Shown: positions 15,311 through 24,793 of the stretch, piece after piece
Position numbering within the stretch: position 1 is the first letter of the stretch
Layout of the letters: each line of letters begins with the position of its first letter
Origin: Pseudomonas xionganensis
GTDB taxonomy: Bacteria; Pseudomonadota; Gammaproteobacteria; Pseudomonadales; Pseudomonadaceae
Assembly: GCF_009763245.1 (NCBI RefSeq)
Contig: NZ_WKJZ01000005.1
Span: 1 to 39,754, forward strand
Direction: 5' to 3'
DNA length: 39,754 nucleotides
Notes under the pieces: generated by a model
The model's input: the letters and a program-made list of their open reading frames with translations, nothing else
What the model was told of the DNA's origin: nothing
Databases searched by the model: none
Made by a program: the position numbers and the translations under genes

Positions 15311-16195
15311 CTAGGCTACCTGTAACAACGGAGCTATACGGCCAGTTGGCAACGACAGGAGAATCTTGCTCTCCTCCGACTTGATCAGCTGCATGGCTCT
15401 GGTTTCTATCGATTGGTAGACGCTGGCACGCTCACCAATCTGACCACGAACAAAGTCGCGATGCAGGTCGTTCATGAACCCGCGATACACCCCTAAAGCG
15501 GCGTTGAATCGCTCAGCGCCATCAAGAAGAACCTGCTCGGCAAGGCGCAACTTGCCGATACGGGAAGTCAGCAGATACTCGACATGAATACCGAATGGCA
15601 TCAGGTCTAGCATCATCTGAGCAAAATTTGCGATCAGCTCGAAATGCCGTGGTGTAACGTCCTTGGATGACTTGGCCAAGCCCAGAATATTATCGACAAA
15701 AGACAGAACCTGATTGCGCTTTCCAGCCAGTGTCATCAGCAATGGAATGGCCAGCTCACGGACTTCATCAGCCAACGAGCGATCCTTGAGTAATGTGCGA
15801 GCAGCTTCAACGTGACCAACGTATTCGGTAATTTTGTCCATATAGAACACGATGTTTTGCGCGTGCACGTCTTTGGCGATGACGTCCACCGTTTCCTGGA
15901 TCTTATCGAGCTTGCCGGCCAGATAGCGGGTTTGCACCACGATGGCGGCCAATATGATGCCAGTGGAAACGGCAGTCGCAATCACAGTGGTCGCCTGGGC
16001 CATCTTAAGCGCCTCTTCGACGCTCTGCATCGCAGTTTCCTTGAAGGGCAGATGCTGAATTACCCCAGTACTTCCACTGCCTTCAGCCCAGTAAGCTACG
16101 CCATCGTGAATGACAGCCTTTCCCTCTGACATTGCCTGGATCAATTTCGGATAAAGCTTGGTTTCGTCGACCACCCAAATTTTGTCCTGAAACAT
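15311..16195 (-). CDS. Membrane-associated hypothetical protein, partner of DUF3944 protein
   Basis: 294 residues. The N-terminal 65 residues look globular (IWVVDETKLYPKLIQAMSEG); one hydrophobic helix lies at about residues 68-90 (TVIATAVSTGIILAAIVVQT), and the remaining 200 residues are predicted helical (coiled-coil-like KLDKIQETVDVIAKDV, then long amphipathic helices). I do not recognise a family. AAGGAG lies 8 bases upstream of the ATG, and it follows the DUF3944 gene by only 11 bases, so the two form a pair. A soluble part next to a membrane helix inside a defence locus suggests, but does not show, an abortive-infection-type effector. Confidence 0.75.
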   Translation of the reverse strand: MFQDKIWVVDETKLYPKLIQAMSEGKAVIHDGVAYWAEGSGSTGVIQHLPFKETAMQSVEEALKMAQATTVIATAVSTGIILAAIVVQTRYLAGKLDKIQETVDVIAKDVHAQNIVFYMDKITEYVGHVEAARTLLKDRSLADEVRELAIPLLMTLAGKRNQVLSFVDNILGLAKSSKDVTPRHFELIANFAQMMLDLMPFGIHVEYLLTSRIGKLRLAEQVLLDGAERFNAALGVYRGFMNDLHRDFVRGQIGERASVYQSIETRAMQLIKSEESKILLSLPTGRIAPLLQVA

Positions 16196-16206
16196 GAAAG
16201 CTCTCC

Positions 16207-16950
16207 TTAGAATCGATCTTGCTCTTCGTATGCCCTGCGCATGTAGGCGATCTGAATGACCGAAGGAATGGTCACTCGATATGCCGCACCACTGATTGCT
16301 GGAACGGTAAGAATGGTGGTTATCGCAAGTCCAATTGGCCCACCCAGGATTGCCAACCCTCTCATGACGCCTCCGCCAGCGACCACCGCGAGTGCTCTCC
16401 CAGCAAACATCTTGGCCACAGCACTGGCGACTATGATGGATACCTTGTAGGACGCTGCGCCCCCCAGCCGGAGTGCCGCTTGCAAAGCCAGTAGCCCAGC
16501 AGCACCGCCAAGCTTGCCATCCAGACCTACATTTTTGAGCAGCTCCTCTTTCTGTTCAGCACTCATCTTTTCCCAAGAGTCACTGATGAATTTATCTAGA
16601 AGCTTATTTTCGATTTCGTATGCGGAGTCGGTCTTGCCATATTTAACTTTTAGCTTGCCACAAACGTCTGACAGCACTTCCTTATAAAGAACACCACCAC
16701 CACGGAACACGTTGACAAAGGTGTCGCCACCAAAATGCTGAAGCTCGCCAGCAATCAGATGCCAACAGCGCCTGTACTGCTCCGCATGACCGGAGTGAGC
16801 CTTGAAGTCCTGGCTCTCTAGGAGCTCACTGGTAATACGCGGCTCGCTGTCCTTGTCATGGGTCAAGTAACGAGCTAGCACTTGGAGATCTTCCTCAGTG
16901 CAGTACTGCAAGAAAGCCAGGTCATCATCCTTGCGATATTTTATACCCAT
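16207..16950 (-). CDS. DUF3944/YaaW-like (UPF0174) protein with hydrophobic C-terminus
   Basis: About 247 residues. The N-terminus GIKYRKDDDLAFLQYCTEED followed by LQVLARYLTHD is the DUF3944 pattern; the middle (HIAGELQHFGGDTFVN-type segment with Phe-Gly-Gly) matches the YaaW/UPF0174 family. The C-terminal third is strongly hydrophobic and Ala/Gly-rich (about residues 140-230), suggesting two or more membrane helices. The molecular role of the family is not established as far as I know. The start MGIKYRK has AAGG 6 bases upstream; a longer start at 16974 is possible. It is paired with the membrane protein at 15311-16195. Confidence 0.75.
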   Translation of the reverse strand: MGIKYRKDDDLAFLQYCTEEDLQVLARYLTHDKDSEPRITSELLESQDFKAHSGHAEQYRRCWHLIAGELQHFGGDTFVNVFRGGGVLYKEVLSDVCGKLKVKYGKTDSAYEIENKLLDKFISDSWEKMSAEQKEELLKNVGLDGKLGGAAGLLALQAALRLGGAASYKVSIIVASAVAKMFAGRALAVVAGGGVMRGLAILGGPIGLAITTILTVPAISGAAYRVTIPSVIQIAYMRRAYEEQDRF

Positions 16951-17028
16951 AAAAGACCTTATATGCCTAAACAATCAATAACCAAGCAAATCTTAAATAC
17001 AGCAGCATTCGCAGAAAACAAAATAACG

Positions 17029-18717
17029 TCAGACACCGAACCGGGTAGAAATAAAAGTTTTCAACCGATCCTCCCTACGTTTAATAAACTCCTTTATCGA
17101 GCCAAGGCTATCCCAATCGCAGCAAAAATCGTTCAATTCATTTTGAGACATTAAAGGCGCCAAACTATAATGGGCAAGCTTCTCATGACCATCTTTCCGC
17201 CCCTTACTGGAGTTGGAGGCGGCATGATCTATGACCAAGTTTCCGAGGGCATTCAGATATTGTTCCCTGAACTCATCATCAAACTCAACAGACTTGACCC
17301 TTTTTGCAGTAATGTGCTCAATGCTGAGCCTCTCACGAGAGTCTTTTGATGCGTAGTCTTTGCTCGACAACAGAGGAAACCCTTTCTTATCACGCAGATT
17401 GTTCTCATAAGAAAACAAAATATAGCGCACTACATTTTTCTCAAGCCAATCGTAGTAGTTTTCATAATCCAGAGCCTCACGGGCTCGACCATTAACATTC
17501 CACCAATTTTCCTGGACAAACCTTTCGATCAGCTCAACTACGTCATCGCCATTTCGCATGCACGTATATTGGTAGCTCTCGCCATTGCTGCGCAATCGAG
17601 CCAAAGACGAACGAAATGTAAAGGCATTAATAGCCGCAACCAATCGGTGGAAATCTGATGCCTTTTCACTGTACACCTTCATCAAGGCTGGATAGAACGG
17701 CGCCACACGCCCAATCATATAGGTCTGTGCTAATTCCTGATCAGCTAAACGGAGATCTCGAATTTTTGCAAAGAGCTGGAAGCTTTTCTTCAGGCGTGCG
17801 GGATACTCTCGAATCTGCTCTCGCGCCTCATCACGCTTCTCTGGGTCACTCACCAAACGAATAATTCTTTCCTTGATGTAGGCCTTTGGCTTATCGGTGT
17901 AGTCGCTTGGGTAAGGCTCAAACGCTAGCATGTGATACCGCAGCACATCCCGGTCATTAATTTTGTGAGACTCAATCAAACGATAGATTTCAGAAAAATC
18001 TTCCTGGATTTTTCCGATCACCTGCTCGGGATGGTCAAAAGCTACTCCAGCGTTGTACATCAGGAAGCTCTTAATCGACTCCAAATCGGTCAGGCGCCTT
18101 CCACGATCATTCAACAGCTCGAATATCTGGGTAGCCATGCTGATCTTGTCCACCACATAAAGGAGCACATCAGCATTCACAGCGGTCGTATAAATTTTTT
18201 CAAGCATGGTCAGATCATGACACCCCAGTTGCTCCTCGAAATACTGCCGCGCGTCCAGCAGCAAACGCTGCGAATGAGTTACAAGCGTCACCTCTTCCGG
18301 GCTATACAGGCGATCACCTAGCACTAAATCGTGAAGAAAAGTATTTCCCTCATTGGCTGATTCCAGCTTGAAGATATCTCCATCACGCACAAAAATACGC
18401 CGTGTCCGCTCAGATACTAGGGCGGATCCCTGCTCGATCAACCGCCCCAACAATACGTGCATAAAGATAACCAAAGTGGTCAGCCGCTGCTGGCCATCGA
18501 CGATATCAACCAGAGCAAATTCACTCTTGTTGCCGTTCAGGTGAAAAAGAAAAGATCCTAAGAAATAGGGTCTTTCAGGATGCTGACTACAAAGGTCATT
18601 GAGGAAGTCCTCAAGGTTGTCCTCACGTTCCCAGGAGTATGCCCGTTGATAGGTAGGGACGTTGAAGATACGAGTACCATCAAAAATATCTTTGACTGTC
18701 GACTTACCTGTTTGCAT
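17029..18717 (-). CDS. DUF262/DUF1524 protein, GmrSD/BrxU-like type IV restriction enzyme
   Basis: 562 residues. The N-terminal DUF262 domain has FNVPTYQRAYSWER and the hallmark VDGQQRLTTL (about residue 72), used for nucleotide binding and hydrolysis in GmrS-type domains. The C-terminal DUF1524 domain has an HNH-like SIEHITAKR (about 467) and LGNLVIDHAASNSSKGRK. Such fused GmrSD proteins cut DNA with modified cytosines; BrxU, encoded in a BREX island on an Escherichia fergusonii plasmid, is one and complements BREX against phages with modified DNA. This gene sits directly after pglX (51-base gap), so a BrxU-like role is a reasonable inference. Confidence 0.85.
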   Translation of the reverse strand: MQTGKSTVKDIFDGTRIFNVPTYQRAYSWEREDNLEDFLNDLCSQHPERPYFLGSFLFHLNGNKSEFALVDIVDGQQRLTTLVIFMHVLLGRLIEQGSALVSERTRRIFVRDGDIFKLESANEGNTFLHDLVLGDRLYSPEEVTLVTHSQRLLLDARQYFEEQLGCHDLTMLEKIYTTAVNADVLLYVVDKISMATQIFELLNDRGRRLTDLESIKSFLMYNAGVAFDHPEQVIGKIQEDFSEIYRLIESHKINDRDVLRYHMLAFEPYPSDYTDKPKAYIKERIIRLVSDPEKRDEAREQIREYPARLKKSFQLFAKIRDLRLADQELAQTYMIGRVAPFYPALMKVYSEKASDFHRLVAAINAFTFRSSLARLRSNGESYQYTCMRNGDDVVELIERFVQENWWNVNGRAREALDYENYYDWLEKNVVRYILFSYENNLRDKKGFPLLSSKDYASKDSRERLSIEHITAKRVKSVEFDDEFREQYLNALGNLVIDHAASNSSKGRKDGHEKLAHYSLAPLMSQNELNDFCCDWDSLGSIKEFIKRREDRLKTFISTRFGV

Positions 18718-18768
18718 AAACGACTCCTTTGCTAGATAGAGCGACTCCCCGCGTGAGCCGCTGATCCG

Positions 18769-21700
18769 TCAGTCTTCTTTGCCACCTGTAATGGCCTTAA
18801 CCTCAGCCAACAAGTCACCGAACTTGCCGTAATTGACCTTTACACCGTCATCTAGGTCGAGGGTGATGCGCTGGTCAGCGTAGGGGCGTAGCTTTTCGTC
18901 GAAACGACGGAGTTCTTCAAGTTGCTTGGTGAGCTTGTCTTTGCGCTTTTGCAGGGCTTTTTGTTGGACGCTGCTGGTGGCGCTGTCGATATCGTCGGTG
19001 AGCTTATCGATACGGGCCTGCATGCGGCTTTGCAGCGGCACGACATATTCCATACGCATGCGTGAGAGCGTGCCCTCGTTGTAACGGTGCAGGTATACCA
19101 AACACTCGAATGCCTTTTGCTTGCCGCTGGAGAAGAGCCAATAGATTGGGCGCTTCTTGTAGGTTCGCAGGTGATCTTTGTAGAAGGCGGTAGACAGGTA
19201 GCGACGGATGGCTTCGTCTGCGGACTCGCCAGTCTTACGGCCCAGGCTATCCGCCAACCACTCCATATTTTCAACCAGCGCCTCAGCCCCCCAGACCGCT
19301 TTGACAAATTCTCGCACACGCTCGGCGACATCGTCCTCAAACCAACACTCCTCAGTGATGGGAAGAATTCCGTCCTCATCAGCGGGCAGCGCACGATATC
19401 GATTCAAATCAAAATCTATATTACCGGTATTTGCATAAACTAGCCCTGGCTCATCAAGGCTATACCGCCCTACGAGACAACCGATTGCGTAGGAAACCAG
19501 ATCTTGCATATCTTTCTCACGACAAGCACGTGAAATAGTAATTTTATCCACAGAAACGGAATCCGACAATTCATCCTGCAACCCATATGCCTCGATAAAT
19601 ATTCTATTATTACATTCCTCAAGATATTTAACCCTTTCTACAGCCTCACCCACAGCCAATGAATACAGATTCCAAGACTCAGCCAGCCCAACTTGGCAAT
19701 ATTTAACAAGTGGACTCCCCCTAAACCCCCAGGACGTCTCGAAATTATCCCAATCCTCTTGACATATGGAAACAAGAGAACTGACTATCGGCTCGACCTT
19801 AAACGCCAATTCACTATCAATCTCTGGCAAGGGTATACTTGCAATTTGCCCAACTTCGAAATTTACGCTTTGAGCAATATCTGCTAATAAAGGGTTAATC
19901 ACAACAGAATTCAGCAAACCCAATACCACAGGCAAGGACTCGCGCCTTTTAAAAAACAGTGAACACCCGGCAACGTCAAATATATATCCCTGAGGATAAT
20001 ACCGTGCAGAAAAAGCACCTATGGTTACCTTCGACCAACTTACTGACTCCAAAAAATAGTATTGGGTATTCTGCGCTCTAGACCTTGGACGCCCTCCGCC
20101 ATCAGTTCCAAACCGCCTAATTTCTTCACCATCATTTTCCCAGTTAACAACAAGCTCCGAGTTTCCAAACCACTTACGAAAAGCACCACCTTTATTGTAT
20201 GGAAACCACTTCAGGGCCTGCGAATTCGACAATGCCTCTTCGCGCGACAATCCTAAGTTAATTTTTCTAATGGACAGCTCACTCCAGCTACGCAAAAAGC
20301 GGTTATTCTCCCCAGTCGCAAGCCCTTGTTTCGCCTCGGCAACTGAGGATACTGGATCATTATTGGAGAACGCTGCCACTACTTTATCTGACGCCCAGTA
20401 CGCAATAGGCTCCCCGCTTATTTTTTTATGTCTGGATCCGGATGAAAACATAGATTGAGCAGTGTGGAATTTTTTTTCCAGGGCACTAATATCTGTAACT
20501 TCACCCTGCTTACTGAAAAGCTTTTTATATATCCCCACGTAATCATCATGAGCTTGCCTCTGAAGACAAAAGGCGCAGCTTCCAAAATCAGATCCGAACA
20601 CACCCCTTCCATTATGAAGAAAAGATACGATGGAGGACTGCATACTAAGCTTTCGCCGGAACGCATCAAAAGACATTAATGTCATCCAGCCGGGGATAGT
20701 AATCATCCCCACAAGACCATTAGACTTACACAGCTCAACATTTCTCAAGGCAAAAGCGGCGTACAAATCAGACTTTGCCTCTTGATAATTTTCGATAATG
20801 AAACGCTTCAATACTGCATTAAACCCACCACTTCCCATATACGGCGGATTCGCCACCACTGCATCGTATTTAAGAGCAAGCAAACAAGCCGGCCATGCAA
20901 ACTGCTCCATAACTTGGTGGGCATAGCTACGCGACAAGTCATCACCTTCGTTACGAACAGTCGCGAGCACATCGACTATCTTGTCTAACTTGGGCTTCAT
21001 ATCATCCGGTACGCTGATCAGCGAACCAAACGTCTTCCCATGCTCAAATAGCTGAATTAGCTTGCGTAGGTCTGACATGGTAAGACCGGAGCTATGCTGG
21101 GTTTCCAGCTGACCTCCACCAAAGAGTTGCCCAGAGCGGAATGCATCCCCCCCTTCAATTTGGATAGCAGCATTGAGAATAACTTGAGAGATTTCCTCAT
21201 CCGGCAAACCTGCGCTTTGCTGAATGGCCATCACATTGAGATGTGGCGGATTCCCTTCCTCATCGAACAACCGGCGATCATCCTCGCGGGCCTTCATCAG
21301 CAAGGCAAAGCCTGCCAATTGGGCTGCACGATCGTCGATGTCTAGGCCATAGAGATTCTTTTGCAGGATTAGCCTAGGGATGTCGCGCAGACGGTATCCG
21401 CGCTCCTCATAGATGGCGCGCAGCAGGTTGTAGGCCTCTACCAGAATATGGCCGGAGCCACACGCAGGATCGAGCACGGTCAGCGACTCCGGATTAAGCG
21501 TGCCGCCGTCCTCATCCATCCGTACCCTGATTAAGGCATCGAGCTGCGCCTGAACTTCCTGCGTTTGCTCGGCTGGCTCGATGTAGTACGGCATTTTTTC
21601 TTTGAGGCTTGAGCCTGGGTTGGCCATCAACCAGAGGCGACCGAGACTGTTCTGCACCAGGTACTGGACGATCCAGTTGGGGGTGAACAGCTGGGTAGCG

Positions 21701-22398
21701 GCGGGAATGTCCTCGCTCTTGACCACCTTGCCGATCACTTCGTCTTTTTTGTCGCTGATATAGAACTGGTAGAGCCAGCCGATGACCTCTACCTCTTGCC
21801 AGTCGCCCTCTTCGATATCGCCGACCAGACGGGCAATGAGCGAGTCGGTGCGCAATAGGTTGTCCGGGAGCAGCAGCTCGGTGGTATCGTCCAGTGCCTC
21901 GAAGAGGAACGGCATATTACGGTGCAGTTCATGGCACTGGGCGAGAAGGATCTCGCGGTAGAGTGCCTCATCCTGATTACCTGCGGTTTTCAGGCGGATA
22001 ACCTCCTCCTTGTCCAAGCCTGGCAGATCGAGGTGCTGAGCATGTTCGAGGATCTCCGGCTGCGCCCCCTCAGGATGGCTAAGCACCCGGTAGCCATGAC
22101 TCAGGTAGCCCTTGAGCTCCATAAAGCGGATGGCCACCAGGCGGTTGAACCAGGTGTAGGCCAAGGCTTCAACTACAGCATCAAAGCCTTGCTGCTGAAT
22201 GCGGCGAGCCAGCTCGACGCGCTGCTTGGCAACACTGGCCGGGAACGGCTGGCCACCAATCAGTAGTACGTCGCCCGTTTGTTCGATTCTGACCGGTAAT
22301 TCCGGATCAAGTCCGAGGCGGCGGGCACGTAGGGTGACGGCCTCGATAAAATCGAGACGGGCCTGAGGGGCGTATTTCTTGAGTGCAGAGCGGTTCAT
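18769..22398 (-). CDS. pglX: BREX adenine-specific DNA methyltransferase PglX
   Basis: 1209 residues, the normal size for type I PglX. Motif I is LDPACGSGHILVEAYNLL (about residue 309) and the catalytic motif is VVANPPYMGSGG (about 516), the NPPY signature of N6-adenine methyltransferases. The N-terminal helical region and the long C-terminal part, ending in a coiled coil (DKLTDDIDSATSSVQQKALQ), carry target recognition. PglX methylates a non-palindromic host sequence and marks self DNA. Its ATG overlaps the stop of the 209-residue gene (ATGA). No frameshift or phase-variable tract is visible. Codon use becomes more AT-rich in the target-recognition half (about 19400-20800), suggesting domain exchange. 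Confidence 0.95.
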   Translation of the reverse strand: MNRSALKKYAPQARLDFIEAVTLRARRLGLDPELPVRIEQTGDVLLIGGQPFPASVAKQRVELARRIQQQGFDAVVEALAYTWFNRLVAIRFMELKGYLSHGYRVLSHPEGAQPEILEHAQHLDLPGLDKEEVIRLKTAGNQDEALYREILLAQCHELHRNMPFLFEALDDTTELLLPDNLLRTDSLIARLVGDIEEGDWQEVEVIGWLYQFYISDKKDEVIGKVVKSEDIPAATQLFTPNWIVQYLVQNSLGRLWLMANPGSSLKEKMPYYIEPAEQTQEVQAQLDALIRVRMDEDGGTLNPESLTVLDPACGSGHILVEAYNLLRAIYEERGYRLRDIPRLILQKNLYGLDIDDRAAQLAGFALLMKAREDDRRLFDEEGNPPHLNVMAIQQSAGLPDEEISQVILNAAIQIEGGDAFRSGQLFGGGQLETQHSSGLTMSDLRKLIQLFEHGKTFGSLISVPDDMKPKLDKIVDVLATVRNEGDDLSRSYAHQVMEQFAWPACLLALKYDAVVANPPYMGSGGFNAVLKRFIIENYQEAKSDLYAAFALRNVELCKSNGLVGMITIPGWMTLMSFDAFRRKLSMQSSIVSFLHNGRGVFGSDFGSCAFCLQRQAHDDYVGIYKKLFSKQGEVTDISALEKKFHTAQSMFSSGSRHKKISGEPIAYWASDKVVAAFSNNDPVSSVAEAKQGLATGENNRFLRSWSELSIRKINLGLSREEALSNSQALKWFPYNKGGAFRKWFGNSELVVNWENDGEEIRRFGTDGGGRPRSRAQNTQYYFLESVSWSKVTIGAFSARYYPQGYIFDVAGCSLFFKRRESLPVVLGLLNSVVINPLLADIAQSVNFEVGQIASIPLPEIDSELAFKVEPIVSSLVSICQEDWDNFETSWGFRGSPLVKYCQVGLAESWNLYSLAVGEAVERVKYLEECNNRIFIEAYGLQDELSDSVSVDKITISRACREKDMQDLVSYAIGCLVGRYSLDEPGLVYANTGNIDFDLNRYRALPADEDGILPITEECWFEDDVAERVREFVKAVWGAEALVENMEWLADSLGRKTGESADEAIRRYLSTAFYKDHLRTYKKRPIYWLFSSGKQKAFECLVYLHRYNEGTLSRMRMEYVVPLQSRMQARIDKLTDDIDSATSSVQQKALQKRKDKLTKQLEELRRFDEKLRPYADQRITLDLDDGVKVNYGKFGDLLAEVKAITGGKED

Positions 22399-23024
22399 GC
22401 CTGTTCCTTACGGGGCGACCTGACCTTGCGCGGTTTGAGCGCACGGCCATACATCATTAGGTATTTATCGAATTCGATTTCAGGGCGCTGATACCTTTCG
22501 CTCGCCTCACGCAGGAAGTGCTTGAGCTGGACGATATCGCACCAGTTAGATGGTTTTTTCTTGGCAGACGGGGTTTGCCGTAAATGATTCAGCGCGCGGA
22601 AATTGTGCTGATCGATGATTGGCACCTGTTGCGGGTGGATCAGGTGAGTCAGGTAAGCGCTGGTGATATAGCGCCGCTGACCTAGCTGCTTAGTCCACCA
22701 ATCGAAAGTAGCCTGAGGCGATGCCTGACCTATTGATGAGCTTACCCAGTGACGAAAATAGGGCCATCTGGCCTCTATAGTCCTTATTAAGGCTCTTTGC
22801 TTTGACGGGTAATTCCTCTTCCCCCAATGGCCCCACTTCCACAGCAGCGCCGCGGACAGATCCACCTTTTCGGTCAACGCAGAGAAGGTGTCCTTGAAGC
22901 TCTCATACTCACGCGCCGGGTATTTCTTGTAGCTGTAGCGCTCAAGGTATGAGGTATAGGTTTTCTTCACCTCATCAAGAACACGCTGCCATTCGGCTGG
23001 CTTGATCGGCTCTTCCATGTCCAT
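22395..23024 (-). CDS. Hypothetical 209-residue partner of the DUF262 protein
   Basis: I do not recognise a named family. The protein is basic and helical. The region YITSAYLTHLIHPQQVPIIDQHNFRALNHL (about residues 118-147) resembles the helix-hairpin-helix segment of DNA-glycosylase-like proteins, where a buried Asp follows a Pro. The C-terminus is Lys/Arg-rich. GGAG lies 6 bases before the ATG. It sits 23 bases after the DUF262 gene and overlaps pglX by 4 bases, so it belongs to the BREX transcript. It may cooperate with the DUF262 protein in recognizing DNA; this is inference only. Confidence 0.75.
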   Translation of the reverse strand: MDMEEPIKPAEWQRVLDEVKKTYTSYLERYSYKKYPAREYESFKDTFSALTEKVDLSAALLWKWGHWGKRNYPSKQRALIRTIEARWPYFRHWVSSSIGQASPQATFDWWTKQLGQRRYITSAYLTHLIHPQQVPIIDQHNFRALNHLRQTPSAKKKPSNWCDIVQLKHFLREASERYQRPEIEFDKYLMMYGRALKPRKVRSPRKEQA

Positions 23025-23047
23025 GGCATTCTCCTTGGCAATTATGG

Positions 23048-24784
23048 CTACTGAAGGGCTGAGACGATTCGGGCTCTAAGCGCCTTGCGACGCTGCTCGT
23101 AGAACACAGTGAAGTCCGCCAACGACTCAGGAAGATCGGTGATTTCCAAGCCTGCCAGGTACTGCTGGCGGGCGAGAGCATCAGGCTTGAACTGGGCGTA
23201 CCAGTCATGCGGCATCTTCTGGCGCTTCTGGTTATTGATGCTGCCTTCAAGCAACTGGAGGTTTGCCAGACGGTTGGCCTTATCGGCCACTTCAGGCACC
23301 AGATCCTCTGGGATACCAGCCTTACGCAGTTGAGGCTTGGTAAAACGAGCTTGCGGGTAGATATGGTCTACATGGAAGTGCCTGGAAAGGTCGAAGCCAG
23401 GGAAGATCAGCGAGAGCAAGGCAAAGGTACGCTTGTCGCCATAGGGCAACTCAACCAACTCATCCAGCTCCTCATCCGTGAAGGACAGCGTCTTACCCCG
23501 AGCGGACATCACGCTTTCGATCTGAGCCACAGGGAAGCCCGTCTGGGCATGAGTGCGGATCTGATCACGCAGGGCAGTTAGCAGGGTGTCCAATCCACTG
23601 CCCCAGATCCCCGACGCTTTGAGCAGACTGCGAATCAGCCACTTACGCACATTCTCGCGGTCTTGCGCGTACTCGGTGCGAGACAGGTAGCCTTCACCAG
23701 GCTGGCTCACGAACAGGTAGTACGCAATAGGCAAGAGTGAGCTGTCGGCGCGCAGGTTCTGGCTGTTGAAGCCAAAGCTGGCCAGCAAGCGAACTGACAG
23801 CAGCAAAGCCTCACGTATGCGTGACCAGTTCTCCTCCAGCAGCGCCATGTTGGCCTTGTTGAAGTTTTCCACCTTGAACCCAACGCTGCCGATGTCCGAC
23901 AGCATCAAGCCGGCCTTGAGCACCAGGTCTTTACTGAAGTTGAACTGGTCACCCTCTTTGTTCATCTGGTCGACAAGCTGATGAATCTCCTGCCGGGCAT
24001 CGAGCTTCGACCACTGCGCAACGGCAATGGAGAGCAGGAGATCCGAGTACGAAAGCGGCGTGCCACCACTGTTCATACGAATGAAGATATTCAGGACACG
24101 CTCAAGATCCTGTTCGGTTTCTTCGTAGTAGCTAATCAGTTCTTTGTGGTGAACCGTACGGTAGAGGTGACGGAGGACTTTCTTCGCTTGCTTGCGCTGA
24201 TCAGTACCGAGATCAAGCTCGTCCAAGCTGTCGATAAGGTCATCCTCACTCTCAGCCAGAACGCGGCAGACTCGGAGCCATAGTTGGCCGTCTCCTGTTA
24301 GCTCCGTATTGGTCTCGGTGAGAAACTCAAAGCGATACTCAGAGCCTGTTTCCGCATCCGCCTCGCCCAACAGATCCAGATAAAGATGACGGATCGGGAA
24401 GGCATCATTGCTCGACCACCATTTGCCTGGCAGCTTCCAGGAATAGGAGCCGCGCAGACCTATGTTAAGCGCCGTCATACGTTGCTGGCCGTCGAGCACG
24501 GCGACGAGATCCCGCTCTGGGAGGGCCTTCAACAGAGCGCAGTGATAGTTGTCACGCTCATGGTAATCACGGACAAAATCGTAGAACTGGTACTCCTGGC
24601 GCTTCTCCGGTGCGATACGCCAGAACAGGAACGTGCCAAAGGGGTATCCCTGCATGAGGCTGTCGAACAAGCGGCAGATCTGCTCTGGCCACCAAACGAA
24701 TTCACGTTGAATCGCCGGCAGGATGTACTCCTGAGTAGCGACCTTATCCAATAGCTGCTTGATCGTACCGCCTGGCTTGTACAT
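23048..24784 (-). CDS. DUF262/DUF1524 GmrSD-like protein inside the BREX operon
   Basis: 578 residues. DUF262: YILPAIQREFVWWPEQICRL and AVLDGQQRMTALN (about residue 97). DUF1524: FHVDHIYPQARF (HNH-like, about 473) and ANRLANLQLLEGSINNQKRQ. Both halves of a GmrSD-type nucleotide-dependent endonuclease are fused, as in the other DUF262 protein at 17029-18717, but the two differ greatly in sequence. The start has AAGGAA 5 bases upstream, and the gene follows brxC by 9 bases, so it is part of the core operon rather than an inserted cassette with its own promoter. Confidence 0.82.
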   Translation of the reverse strand: MYKPGGTIKQLLDKVATQEYILPAIQREFVWWPEQICRLFDSLMQGYPFGTFLFWRIAPEKRQEYQFYDFVRDYHERDNYHCALLKALPERDLVAVLDGQQRMTALNIGLRGSYSWKLPGKWWSSNDAFPIRHLYLDLLGEADAETGSEYRFEFLTETNTELTGDGQLWLRVCRVLAESEDDLIDSLDELDLGTDQRKQAKKVLRHLYRTVHHKELISYYEETEQDLERVLNIFIRMNSGGTPLSYSDLLLSIAVAQWSKLDARQEIHQLVDQMNKEGDQFNFSKDLVLKAGLMLSDIGSVGFKVENFNKANMALLEENWSRIREALLLSVRLLASFGFNSQNLRADSSLLPIAYYLFVSQPGEGYLSRTEYAQDRENVRKWLIRSLLKASGIWGSGLDTLLTALRDQIRTHAQTGFPVAQIESVMSARGKTLSFTDEELDELVELPYGDKRTFALLSLIFPGFDLSRHFHVDHIYPQARFTKPQLRKAGIPEDLVPEVADKANRLANLQLLEGSINNQKRQKMPHDWYAQFKPDALARQQYLAGLEITDLPESLADFTVFYEQRRKALRARIVSALQ

Positions 24785-24793
24785 GGCCGTTCC

